A stretch of DNA of 53,019 nucleotides from the NCBI GenBank assembly GCA_014190475.1, contig BJGL01000006.1, positions 1-53,019 of the forward strand. The letters run 5' to 3'. Under the pieces are notes generated by a model. It was not told the origin of the DNA. It saw only the letters and a program-made list of their open reading frames with translations, and made no database searches. The stretch comes from Bacteroidota bacterium. GTDB lineage: Bacteria; Bacteroidota; Bacteroidia; Chitinophagales; Chitinophagaceae. Shown here one piece after another: positions 1 through 7,777 of this stretch; position 1 is the first letter of the stretch; each line of letters opens with the position of its first letter. Both the position numbers and the translations under genes were made by a program.

Positions 1-696
1 GGCTTCATCTAATTTCCCAGCCTGCGCTAACTTCCAAATAGCTACAGTCTCATTTGGAAAAGCGTCTACCAAGCCAGCTACCCAACCATGTGCACCCAAA
101 CAAATTTCCTCCAAAGCAAGCGTGTCAACACCACAAAGAATCTTAAACCGATCTCCAAACCGATTTAACATACGGGTGAGATTGGTAACATCTCTGGAGC
201 TCTCTTTTAATGCCTGGATGTTAGAACATTCAACTAACTGATCAAATAATGCGGGATGAAAATCAATTTTATAATCAACAGGATTATTATAAATCATAAT
301 AGGCAAGTCAGTGGAAAGGGCTACAGACTTAAAATAAGTAGCAGTTTCGCGATCATCTGATTTATAACGCATCGGCGGAAGCAACATTAATCCATCTGCA
401 CCCCAGTTTGCAGCAAGCTTGGCTTGGGCAATTGCATCAGTAGTTGAGGCTTCGGCAATATTGAGAATTACAGGTATCTTTTCACCCACTTTATTCTTTG
501 CTACTTGTACCAATTCTTTCTTTTCAGCCACTTGTAATGTACTTGCCTCTCCTAACGAACCTCCAATAATTACGCCGTGTACCCCTGCTTTATACTGGGC
601 CTCTAAATTCTTTTCAAATAAGGGGAGATCCAGTTTGTCATCCTTCGTGAAGGGCGTAAGTAACGCGGGATACACTCCCTGCCAATTTACAAGCAT
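1..696 (-). CDS. DapA-family (dihydrodipicolinate synthase/N-acetylneuraminate lyase) aldolase, partial
   Basis: Class I aldolase of the DapA superfamily; 232 codons are visible and the frame stays open to the window edge, so the C-terminus is missing. It starts MLVNWQGVYPALLTPF. Family features are the GGSLGEAST loop (residues 45-53, the GGTTGE equivalent), the tyrosine in IYNNP (Y136) and the Schiff-base lysine in ALKESS (K164). These enzymes form a Schiff base with pyruvate or a related keto acid. The substrate cannot be told from the sequence: candidates are DapA proper, N-acetylneuraminate lyase or a hydroxyproline/sugar-acid aldolase. It lies 39 bp downstream of rimO on the same strand and may be co-transcribed with it. 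Family is clear, exact function is not. Confidence 0.85.
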   Translation of the reverse strand, partial: MLVNWQGVYPALLTPFTKDDKLDLPLFEKNLEAQYKAGVHGVIIGGSLGEASTLQVAEKKELVQVAKNKVGEKIPVILNIAEASTTDAIAQAKLAANWGADGLMLLPPMRYKSDDRETATYFKSVALSTDLPIMIYNNPVDYKIDFHPALFDQLVECSNIQALKESSRDVTNLTRMLNRFGDRFKILCGVDTLALEEICLGAHGWVAGLVDAFPNETVAIWKLAQAGKLDEA

Positions 697-735
697 AGAC
701 AATGTTTTTGTGAAGATAATAAACCTGGGGAGACC

Positions 736-2046
736 TTATCCGACTAGTTCACCGGCTAAATCGTAGTCGTATGCCTTAGTGATACGTACTGTAACAAATT
801 GGCCAGGCGTGAGTTTTTTCTGCGTCTGAATTATAATTTCATTATCGACCTCTACTGAATCAAATGCGGAACGGGCAATATAACGTCCCGCTTCTTTTTT
901 ATCTACAATAACACGGAACTCCTGCCCTACTTTTTTCTGATTCAATGCGTAAGAAATATCCTGCTGCCATTCCATTATTTCCTGTGCTCGTGATTCCTTC
1001 TCCTCTTGTGAGAGTGTATCAGCAAGCGCAAAAGCAGATGTATCCTCTTCGTGCGAATAGGTAAACACACCCACGCGATCAAATTGCTGCTGTGTCAAAA
1101 AATCCTTCAACTCTTCAATATCCTCCCTGGTTTCCCCAGGGAATCCAACAATCAAAGTTGTTCGTAAACAGATTCCAGGTATAGTACTTCTGATAGTGGA
1201 AAGTAGTTCCTCCATTTCAGCTCTTGTGATCTGTCTCTTCATTGCTTGCAACATCCGATCAGAAGCATGTTGCAGCGGCATATCCAGGTATTTGCAAATA
1301 TTGGGACGATCTCTGATCACATCCAGCACTTCCAAGGGAAACTTAGAAGGATAGGCATAATGTAATCGAATCCATTCAAGCCCCTTTATATCAGCAAGTC
1401 GATTGAGTAATTCAGGCAAAGCTCTTCGCTTATATAAATCCAGACCGTAATAGGTAAGCTCCTGTGCAATTAACATAATTTCTTTAACCCCACGACTCAC
1501 CAACAACTCCGCCTCTTCAACCAATGATTCTATACTACGGCTTACGTGTCCTCCACGCATCAGAGGTATTGCACAAAATGAGCAGGTTCTATTACAACCC
1601 TCAGAAATTTTGAGATAGGCATAATGACTGGGAGTTGCTAGCAACCTTTCTCCAACCAACTCAGCCTTGTAGTCAGCTTCCAATGTTTTTAGAAGTAGAG
1701 GCAACTCCATAGTACCAAAATAGGCATCTACTTCTGGGATCTCCGATTCTAAATTAGACTTATATCGCTCGCTCAAACAACCTGTCACGTAAACTTTCTC
1801 AAGTTTTCCTCTTCTCTTTAACTCCACTTGCTCCAAAATAGTTTGAACACTCTCTTCCTTCGCCTTATCAATAAACCCACAGGTATTCACCACAACAATC
1901 TGGTGATCAAGTTTTGTGTTTTCATGAACCACTGCAATGTTATTGGCACTGAGTTGACCGCTCAACACCTCGCTATCAACCATATTCTTACTACAGCCCA
2001 AGGTGATGATATTTACTTTTCGGGGATGAAGTTGACGCGTCCTCAT
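736..2046 (-). CDS. rimO: Ribosomal protein S12 methylthiotransferase RimO
   Basis: Radical SAM methylthiotransferase that modifies an aspartate of ribosomal protein S12. The 436-aa protein has the three N-terminal cysteines that bind the second iron-sulfur cluster (C18 in TLGCSKN, C56 in NTCGF, C90 in TGCLSE). The radical SAM motif follows in GCNRTCSFC (C151, C155, C158), and a C-terminal TRAM-like region ends the protein. The sequence ISEGCNRTCSFCAIPLMRG and the short linker favour RimO over its tRNA-modifying relative MiaB. Its start overlaps the ftsY stop by 4 bp (ATGA), so the two genes are translationally coupled. Confidence 0.95.
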   Translation of the reverse strand: MRTRQLHPRKVNIITLGCSKNMVDSEVLSGQLSANNIAVVHENTKLDHQIVVVNTCGFIDKAKEESVQTILEQVELKRRGKLEKVYVTGCLSERYKSNLESEIPEVDAYFGTMELPLLLKTLEADYKAELVGERLLATPSHYAYLKISEGCNRTCSFCAIPLMRGGHVSRSIESLVEEAELLVSRGVKEIMLIAQELTYYGLDLYKRRALPELLNRLADIKGLEWIRLHYAYPSKFPLEVLDVIRDRPNICKYLDMPLQHASDRMLQAMKRQITRAEMEELLSTIRSTIPGICLRTTLIVGFPGETREDIEELKDFLTQQQFDRVGVFTYSHEEDTSAFALADTLSQEEKESRAQEIMEWQQDISYALNQKKVGQEFRVIVDKKEAGRYIARSAFDSVEVDNEIIIQTQKKLTPGQFVTVRITKAYDYDLAGELVG

Positions 2047-3017
2047 GCTGTAGCGTTTGGTTGAATGGAAAATAAGCTTTCTACAAATGACTGCTGGTCA
2101 AAAACCAGTAAATCGGTGGCCTGTTCTCCCACCCCTATGAACTTAACTGGAATATTAAATTGATCCGCAATGGCAAGTACCACACCACCCTTTGCAGTGC
2201 CATCTAATTTAGTTACAGCCAACGCAGTGATAGGCGTAGCCGCGGCAAAATGACGAGCTTGCTCAAGTGCATTTTGACCAGTGGAGCCATCTAACACCAA
2301 GAGCACCTCATGTGGTGCATCAGGAATGGACTTTTGAATTACTCTTTTTATTTTACTCAACTCCTCCATCAAATGCGTTTTATTATGTAGACGACCTGCT
2401 GTATCAATAAGCACTACATCCGTGCCTTTTGAAAGTGCGCTTTGTACCGTATCAAAAGCAACAGCGGCTGGGTCACTTCCTGTTTTTTGCTTTACGATGG
2501 AAACACCAATTCTTTCACTCCAAATGGTCAGTTGTTCAACTGCAGCCGCCCGAAAAGTATCAGCTGCTCCCAGTAAAACCGTCTTTCCTGCTTCCTTGAA
2601 ATTGTAGGCCAATTTTCCAATGGTAGTGGTTTTACCAACTCCATTTACGCCCACCACAAGGATCACGTAGGGCTTGCTAGGAAGATCTGATTTGAAATCA
2701 TAACCCGATGATATTGAGCTGTTAGAAAACACAGCTTCAATTTCTTTTCGAATCATTTCCTGCAAAGCTTCGGTGGTAGTAAACTTTTCTCGTGAGCCCG
2801 CTTTTTCTACACGCTCTATAATTCTAACGGTGGTCTCAACCCCCACATCAGCACCTAAGAGAGCTTCCTCCAACTGATTTAGCAGCTCTTCGTCCAAGCT
2901 GGTTTTCCCGGTTAGGATGCCTACCAGACGTGAAAAAAATCCTTCCCTAGTTTTTTTCAAACCCTGGTAGAGCGATTCTTTTTCTTTTTTACCAAACAGC
3001 TTGCTGAAAAAACCCAT
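2043..3017 (-). CDS. ftsY: Signal recognition particle receptor FtsY
   Basis: SRP receptor GTPase that docks SRP-bound ribosomes at the inner membrane translocon. The 324-aa protein has an NG domain: a helical N domain (about 20-110), the P-loop GVNGVGKTT (123-131), DTAGRLH and TKLDGTAKGG (the guanine-specificity region). The N-terminal A domain is very short (MGFFSKLFGKKEKES), as in many Bacteroidota. A strong terminator-like hairpin lies just upstream (3029-3062), between it and the DUF4295 gene. FtsY expression may therefore depend on read-through from the ribosomal protein genes. Confidence 0.96.
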   Translation of the reverse strand: MGFFSKLFGKKEKESLYQGLKKTREGFFSRLVGILTGKTSLDEELLNQLEEALLGADVGVETTVRIIERVEKAGSREKFTTTEALQEMIRKEIEAVFSNSSISSGYDFKSDLPSKPYVILVVGVNGVGKTTTIGKLAYNFKEAGKTVLLGAADTFRAAAVEQLTIWSERIGVSIVKQKTGSDPAAVAFDTVQSALSKGTDVVLIDTAGRLHNKTHLMEELSKIKRVIQKSIPDAPHEVLLVLDGSTGQNALEQARHFAAATPITALAVTKLDGTAKGGVVLAIADQFNIPVKFIGVGEQATDLLVFDQQSFVESLFSIQPNATA

Positions 3018-3028
3018 GTTGGAAAGTT

Positions 3029-3062
3029 AAAAAAAAAGCTGTCAGACCGAAGTGAGACAGCT
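3029..3062 (-). terminator. Intrinsic terminator or attenuator between the DUF4295 gene and ftsY
   Basis: Read on the minus strand, a 7-bp stem AGCTGTC/GACAGCT closes over an inner AC-TTCG-GT tetraloop hairpin and is followed directly by nine T residues. This is a classic intrinsic terminator. It lies after the DUF4295 stop and only 12 bp before the ftsY start, so it could separate or damp ftsY-rimO expression. Confidence 0.8.
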
Positions 3063-3093
3063 GTAAGAGGGTTTCCCCTAAATTATTTTGATT

Positions 3094-3264
3094 TTACTTC
3101 TGCGCTAAAAACTCCTTCACCTTGTCCTTGTGTACCATTTGTTCTTTAAAGGTATAAGCACCAGTTTTAGGACTGCGGACAGCCTTAATAACCTTAGTAT
3201 AGTTTTTTGCTTCTGCGGCTTGCTTAGGATCTTTCTTAATCGCGGTTTTTGCTGCTTTTGCCAT
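3094..3264 (-). CDS. DUF4295 family small basic protein
   Basis: A 56-aa lysine-rich protein beginning MAKAAKTAIKKDPKQAAEAK and ending EFLAQK. It matches the DUF4295 family, found beside rpmG and rpmB in Bacteroidota and thought to be ribosome-associated because of that position and its basic character. It sits 32 bp downstream of rpmG, and the terminator at 3029-3062 follows it. The function is not established. The gene call is supported by a conserved-looking start, the stop at 3094-3096 and the operon position. Confidence 0.88.
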   Translation of the reverse strand: MAKAAKTAIKKDPKQAAEAKNYTKVIKAVRSPKTGAYTFKEQMVHKDKVKEFLAQK

Positions 3265-3296
3265 ACGAGAGCGTTAAATTCTGTTAGTGGATTTGA

Positions 3297-3479
3297 TTAC
3301 TTGATTTCTTTATGAACTGTTACCTTCTTAAGAATGGGATTAAATTTCTTTAATTCCATACGCTCAGGATTATTCTTCTTATTTTTTACCGTAATGTAAC
3401 GGCTGGTACCAGGTTGGCCGCTTGCCTTGTGCTCGGTACATTCTAAAATAACCTGGACGCGATTGCCTTTTTTTGCCAT
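3297..3479 (-). CDS. rpmG: 50S ribosomal protein L33
   Basis: A 60-aa large-subunit protein beginning [20 protein letters not shown] and ending [11 protein letters not shown]. It lacks the paired CxxC motifs of the zinc-binding form of L33 (only one cysteine, in ECTEHK), so it is a zinc-independent type. It lies 19 bp downstream of rpmB on the same strand. Confidence 0.96.
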   Translation of the reverse strand: MAKKGNRVQVILECTEHKASGQPGTSRYITVKNKKNNPERMELKKFNPILKKVTVHKEIK

Positions 3480-3498
3480 GATTGAAACGGTTTAATCG

Positions 3499-3735
3499 TT
3501 AAATTTTTTCACCTTGTGCTCTCAATTGCTTCACCACACTATAAAGACCGTTCTTGTTAATTGTGCGGATTGCCTCAGTTGATAACTTGAGGGTGATCCA
3601 TTTGTCTTCTTCAGCCAAATAGAAACGCTTGCGCTGCAGATTTGGAAGAAACCGACGCTTGGTCTTAATATTAGAATGGGACACTTTATTTCCGCCTACT
3701 GGCGTCTTTCCGGTGACCTGACATACTCTTGCCAT
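3499..3735 (-). CDS. rpmB: 50S ribosomal protein L28
   Basis: A 78-aa large-subunit protein. The chosen start at 3735 gives [20 protein letters not shown], the standard L28 N-terminus. The frame is open upstream to 3909, but that extension resembles no L28 and would cover the divergent promoter region of lpd. A TAACTTTG element on the minus strand at 3756-3763 lies just upstream. It is first in the rpmB-rpmG-DUF4295 unit. Confidence 0.96.
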   Translation of the reverse strand: MARVCQVTGKTPVGGNKVSHSNIKTKRRFLPNLQRKRFYLAEEDKWITLKLSTEAIRTINKNGLYSVVKQLRAQGEKI

Positions 3736-3755
3736 ATAACACAAATTTGGGACGG

Positions 3756-3763
3756 CAAAGTTA
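3756..3763 (-). promoter_or_regulatory. Putative -7 element upstream of rpmB
   Basis: TAACTTTG on the minus strand fits the Bacteroidota -7 consensus TAnnTTTG, 21 bp upstream of the rpmB ATG. No TTG is seen at the expected 17-23 bp spacing, so the call rests on one half-site and the position. Confidence 0.4.
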
Positions 3764-3837
3764 AGGGAAATCAGTGATTTAAAAGACAGAAAGGCTATTT
3801 TTTTATGCCCCGGCCCCACAGGTGGCAGATCCCTCTT

Positions 3838-3867
3838 TTGATTGAATTTGCTTTTGAGGTAACTTCG
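3838..3867 (+). promoter_or_regulatory. Putative promoter of lpd
   Basis: TTG at 3838-3840 and TAACTTCG at 3860-3867 are separated by 19 bp. This matches TTG-N(17-23)-TAnnTTTG with one mismatch in the -7 box. It lies 54 bp upstream of the chosen lpd start, which supports that start. Confidence 0.45.
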
Positions 3868-3921
3868 CTGCCTGTTCGGCACCCTAAACGCCTGACAGTT
3901 AACACCCAAAAAAACAAAATT

Positions 3922-5325
3922 ATGGCATACGATGTACTAGTATTGGGAAGTGGTCCTGGCGGATATGTGGCTGCAATCAGAGCCGCTCAGCTGGGGCTTA
4001 AAACAGCGGTCGTGGAAAAAGAAAGCCTGGGGGGCGTATGCCTTAACTGGGGATGTATTCCCACAAAAGCTCTTTTAAAAAGCGCTCAAGTAAATGAATA
4101 TATCAAACATGCCAAGGATTATGGAATTGAAGCCACCGGACAACCTCAGTTCGACGCGGTGATCCGTAGAAGTCGTGGGGTCGCGGACAAAATGAGCAAA
4201 GGGGTGCAGTTCCTAATGAAAAAAAATAAGATCGATGTGATCATGGGTTTTGGTAAGATCGCAGGAAAAGGAAAATTAGAGGTTACTGACAAGGATGGCA
4301 AGAAACAAATTGTAGAATCCAAGTACATTATTATAGCCACAGGAGGCCGTAGTCGTCAATTACCCACCATGCCAATCGATGGTAAAAAGATATTAGGCTA
4401 TCGCGAAGCAATGGTACTACCCACCATGCCTAAATCAATGATCATTGTTGGAAGTGGAGCCATTGGAGTAGAGTTCGCTTATTTTTATAATAGCATGGGA
4501 ACAAAGGTTACGATCGTGGAGTTCCTGCCTAGAATTGTGCCTGTTGAAGATGAGGATATTTCAAAGGAGTTGGAGAAACAATATAAAAAGAACGGTATTG
4601 ACATCCTAACCAGCAGTGAGGTAACTGCAGTTGACACAAGTGGTTCAGGTGTTAAGGCCACTATTAAATCAGCAGCAGGTGAAAAAGTATTAGAGGCTGA
4701 TGTTTTATTAAGTGCTGTGGGTGTTGCCGCTAATATTGAAGGTATTGGCTTAGAGGAAACCGGTGTCAAGACTGAAAAAGGCAAGATTGTAGTTGACAAA
4801 TATGGCCAAACTAATGTTGCCGGTATATACGCTATTGGAGATTGTGCACCTGGACAAGCGCTTGCACACGTTGCAAGTAAAGAAGGTATCATTTGCGTAG
4901 AAGCCATTGCTTACCAGGAAAAGAAATACAATCATCAACCAGAACCTATCGATTACAATAACGTACCTGGATGTACTTATTGCGTTCCTGAAATCGCATC
5001 AGTCGGATACACTGAAAAACAAGCCAAGGAGGCTGGCTATGAAATTAAAGTTGGCAAATTTCCGCTCAGCGCCAGCGGTAAAGCCTCAGCAGCTGGTCAT
5101 ACGGAAGGATTTGTAAAGGTTATTTTCGACGCTAAATATGGAGAATGGTTGGGTACACACATGATTGGTTACAATGTAACTGAGATTATAGCCCAAACCG
5201 TAACTGCCAGAAAACTTGAAACCACCTACCACGAAGTGCTTAACTCTATCCATCCACATCCAACTATCAGTGAAAGTGTTAAGGACGCCATAGAAGTGGC
5301 TTACGGGGAAGCTATCCACCTATAA
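3922..5325 (+). CDS. lpdA: Dihydrolipoyl dehydrogenase (E3)
   Basis: FAD flavoprotein that reoxidises dihydrolipoamide in 2-oxoacid dehydrogenase complexes and the glycine cleavage system. The ATG at 3922 gives a 467-aa protein, [19 protein letters not shown], with the FAD Rossmann motif at once. The frame is open back to 3805, but an extra 39 residues before the FAD motif would be atypical. The redox disulfide is [11 protein letters not shown] (C40, C45). An NAD-binding GSGAIGVEF and the C-terminal HPHPTISE, with the catalytic His/Glu pair, complete the fold. It is monocistronic, with a hairpin terminator at 5332-5357. The E2 component encoded at 15270 may be a partner, but it is not adjacent. 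Confidence 0.95.
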   Translation: MAYDVLVLGSGPGGYVAAIRAAQLGLKTAVVEKESLGGVCLNWGCIPTKALLKSAQVNEYIKHAKDYGIEATGQPQFDAVIRRSRGVADKMSKGVQFLMKKNKIDVIMGFGKIAGKGKLEVTDKDGKKQIVESKYIIIATGGRSRQLPTMPIDGKKILGYREAMVLPTMPKSMIIVGSGAIGVEFAYFYNSMGTKVTIVEFLPRIVPVEDEDISKELEKQYKKNGIDILTSSEVTAVDTSGSGVKATIKSAAGEKVLEADVLLSAVGVAANIEGIGLEETGVKTEKGKIVVDKYGQTNVAGIYAIGDCAPGQALAHVASKEGIICVEAIAYQEKKYNHQPEPIDYNNVPGCTYCVPEIASVGYTEKQAKEAGYEIKVGKFPLSASGKASAAGHTEGFVKVIFDAKYGEWLGTHMIGYNVTEIIAQTVTARKLETTYHEVLNSIHPHPTISESVKDAIEVAYGEAIHL

Positions 5326-5331
5326 AAAAAG

Positions 5332-5357
5332 AAGGGCTCCCGAAAGCGGGTGCCCTT
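5332..5357 (+). terminator. Hairpin terminator after lpdA
   Basis: An 11-bp stem AAGGGCTCCCG/CGGGTGCCCTT with one T-T mismatch and an AAAG loop lies 7 bp after the lpdA stop. The downstream T tract is short (one further T), so termination may be modest. Confidence 0.7.
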
Positions 5358-5454
5358 TACATAAGCATGATTGAGGTTGCGACCTGTAAACCCAACTAGT
5401 AAGAGACAGAAGGTTACAGCAAAATGCTGCATACCGTTTCAATATTTTTAACAA

Positions 5455-6249
5455 ATGAAGCATTTTTCAAAGTTGTTGGGCGGATTTGTAGGGCTATTGT
5501 TGATTCAAAGCTGCCAGCCAAAGGCTGGTGAAGAGGAACAGCAATCCGTCCAAAACGTGCTTCCGCTCAATTTCTCGGTAGTAGCTACCTATCCCCATGA
5601 TACAACTTCTTACACCCAAGGACTTCAATTTGCCAATGGCAGCTTGTATGAGGGAACTGGCCAATATGGTAGCTCCCGGCTAATCCTGACTAATTTAAAA
5701 GACGGGAAAAGTTTGAAGTCAATCAAACTGGACCAAGACTATTTTGGGGAGGGCATTACCATTCTCAAGGATACTATTTATCAATTGACCTGGCGGGAGA
5801 ATAAGGTTTTTCAATACACCCTTGATTTTAAAAAAATCGGTGAATTTAGTGTAGACAAAGAAGGATGGGGACTCACCAATAACGGCCAGGATTTAATTCT
5901 TACTAATGGAAGTGGTGAAGTTTTCTTCTATAATCCCAATGGCATGCAATTAATAAAAAGCCAACTGGTTACTGAAAATGGAAGCCCTACCTACAACCTG
6001 AATGAATTAGAATACGTAGATGGATATCTGTATGCCAACCAATATACCACTCCTTACATCCTAAAGATTGATCCTTCCAATGGAGTAGTGGTTGCAAAAT
6101 TGGATCTATCGACACTTTGGGAGCAAGCCAGGCAGTTATACAATGGCGCAGAAGTCCCCAATGGAATCGCCTACAATGCCAATACAAAAAGATTCTATGT
6201 GACTGGGAAATGGTGGCCTCTCCTATTTGAAATCACGATGGGTCAATAG
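5455..6249 (+). CDS. Glutaminyl-peptide cyclotransferase lipoprotein
   Basis: A 264-aa lipoprotein of the plant/bacterial-type glutaminyl cyclase family (PF05096), a five-bladed propeller that converts N-terminal glutamine to pyroglutamate. The signal peptide ends in the lipobox LIQSC, with lipidated C20. The family region opens with ATYPHDTTSYTQGLQFANGSLYEGTG and continues with LKDTIYQLTWRENKVFQY and NELEYVDGYLYANQY. It is probably anchored in the outer or inner membrane facing the periplasm. Its last 7 bp overlap the convergent methyltransferase gene. Confidence 0.88.
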   Translation: MKHFSKLLGGFVGLLLIQSCQPKAGEEEQQSVQNVLPLNFSVVATYPHDTTSYTQGLQFANGSLYEGTGQYGSSRLILTNLKDGKSLKSIKLDQDYFGEGITILKDTIYQLTWRENKVFQYTLDFKKIGEFSVDKEGWGLTNNGQDLILTNGSGEVFFYNPNGMQLIKSQLVTENGSPTYNLNELEYVDGYLYANQYTTPYILKIDPSNGVVVAKLDLSTLWEQARQLYNGAEVPNGIAYNANTKRFYVTGKWWPLLFEITMGQ

Positions 6250-7136
6250 CCTATTTCATAGATCAGAGAGCTCGCTCGCTCTACATCCTGTACTGTACGG
6301 ATGGTAGAACGAATTCCTTGCCAAGCGCTTTTTAAATAATCAACTCTTCCACCTTGGTATTGTGTGCTGAGCATAGAAACATAAAACGAATCAAACCACA
6401 TCGGTTTAACGGCATACACTTTTAATTGATGGCTACTCATCAACTGACGCATGGCCGGAGGCGAAAAATGATAAAGATGACGAGGAACATCATAAGCAGC
6501 CCAGCATCGACCAAAGAAGGCCGCATCCGAGGATGTATAGTTAGGAACAGCGATGTAAATCCTTCCAGCAGGTTTCAGCAATCGACGTAACTGCTGGATA
6601 GTTTCGTTAAGCGTATGAACATGTTCTAAAACATGCCAAAGAGTTATTACATCAAAATGAGCAGCAGGCAAGGTATCAAATGCAGCAAGGGAAAGCAGTT
6701 CAACGCCATATTGATTTTTTGCAATTGAGCGAGCCTGCTCTGCAGGCTCCACTCCCATAACCTTCCAATTATTCTTTTGCATGTAAGCAACAAAAGCACC
6801 GGCACCGCTGCCATAATCCAGCAAACATCCGTTGCCCTCGCCAAAGTGGGAGCGAATCAATTTATTTTTTTGAGCAAGCGTTATTTTTCGCACCGCCTGA
6901 TACAAGCGATTAACAAGTCCTTCACGCGTGTTTGAATGAGAAATATATGCGGAGGACTGATAATAGCGACTAATAGCTTCAGCACCAGGAGCATTGCTTG
7001 TAATCCGCAGCGTACAACGATCGCACTCCACCAAGCTAAATTGCTCTTTTGTGATGGAGTAATCGAGTAGATCAAAAACCTTTTTCCAAGAAGTGGCGCC
7101 ACAAGCAGGGCAACTATTTAGTATAGAATCGTTCAT
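6243..7136 (-). CDS. Class I SAM-dependent methyltransferase with N-terminal zinc ribbon
   Basis: A 297-aa protein. A small zinc-finger-like module (C9, C12 in CPAC; C38, C41 in CDRC) precedes a Methyltransf_23-type Rossmann fold. The SAM motif is LLDYGSGAGAF (about 104-114), and the post-motif is VITLWHVLEHVHTLNETI. The layout resembles methyltransferases of envelope sugar or polyketide modification, but no substrate can be named. It is last in the operon from 12467; its ATG shares a base with the upstream stop (TAATG), so it is translationally coupled to the TM protein. Confidence 0.85.
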   Translation of the reverse strand: MNDSILNSCPACGATSWKKVFDLLDYSITKEQFSLVECDRCTLRITSNAPGAEAISRYYQSSAYISHSNTREGLVNRLYQAVRKITLAQKNKLIRSHFGEGNGCLLDYGSGAGAFVAYMQKNNWKVMGVEPAEQARSIAKNQYGVELLSLAAFDTLPAAHFDVITLWHVLEHVHTLNETIQQLRRLLKPAGRIYIAVPNYTSSDAAFFGRCWAAYDVPRHLYHFSPPAMRQLMSSHQLKVYAVKPMWFDSFYVSMLSTQYQGGRVDYLKSAWQGIRSTIRTVQDVERASSLIYEIGY

Positions 7137-7777
7137 TACCAGACTTTGTAAGTTGGGGTTGTCTCAGTTGGGACAACTTTTGCAGGGTTAGACAACATGG
7201 CTGGCGTAAACTTATTAGTAAGCATTGCCCATGCAGACAATGCAATAACAGCAACAAATAATAAAAACCCCCACCCGCTTTTCAAAGTGAACTTAGCTTT
7301 TTGCTGTTGCAAGTTTTTTGCCATTGTGATGGAGTCAACAGAGGCTTCCCCCACTTGAACAGCATGAGATGTATTTTCACGAATAACTTTCTCCGCCCTC
7401 ACTGGAACAGCGATGGTATAGGGCTCATTCGAAGCGGTAAATCGTAGGGTGTTATCTGCATCACGTTTCCAACTGCCAATCCCTTTCCAGGTCAAATCAT
7501 CACACTCAACCTTTTGAGAGTTGAGATGATTTATTACAATGGCATACTGCTCATGAACCACCGAAACGGGAAGATTATCCCGAGAGGAAAGCCAGTTCAA
7601 AAAATCCTGAGCATCTACCTGATCAGACTGTTCGAAATAAAATTCTTGACGGGGAGACGCAATTACTCTGGCAGCAATATCCAGCTGAGCGGCTATATTA
7701 CGAACACGAATAGTTCCAACTCCAACCAGCGGAAGCTGATTTGTAAGTGCTAAATATTCTCTAAAGACTGGAATCAA
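7136..7777 (-). CDS. Single-TM protein, possible HU/CCDC81-like N-terminal region
   Basis: A 213-aa protein with one clear membrane segment (GWGFLLFVAVIALSAWAML, about 168-188) and a short Thr/Pro-rich tail on the far side. The first 110 residues have two halves, LPLVGVGTIRV and LTWKGIGSWKRD, each a hydrophobic strand ending in a glycine turn. This recalls the tandem HU-CCDC81 domains of Bacteroidota envelope proteins, but I can only suggest that. There is no signal peptide, so the N-terminal domain should be cytoplasmic if the TM acts as an anchor. It is coupled to both neighbours: a 4-bp overlap with the barrel gene and 1 bp with the methyltransferase gene. Confidence 0.7.
   Translation of the reverse strand: MIPVFREYLALTNQLPLVGVGTIRVRNIAAQLDIAARVIASPRQEFYFEQSDQVDAQDFLNWLSSRDNLPVSVVHEQYAIVINHLNSQKVECDDLTWKGIGSWKRDADNTLRFTASNEPYTIAVPVRAEKVIRENTSHAVQVGEASVDSITMAKNLQQQKAKFTLKSGWGFLLFVAVIALSAWAMLTNKFTPAMLSNPAKVVPTETTPTYKVW

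Noticed and set aside
3736-3909. N-terminal extension of L28 by 58 residues
   Set aside because: The L28 family begins at [10 protein letters not shown]; the extension covers the divergent promoter region and is not ribosomal-protein-like.
4146-5319. Several minus-strand open frames over lpdA
   Set aside because: They are antisense to a highly conserved flavoprotein and have no family features.
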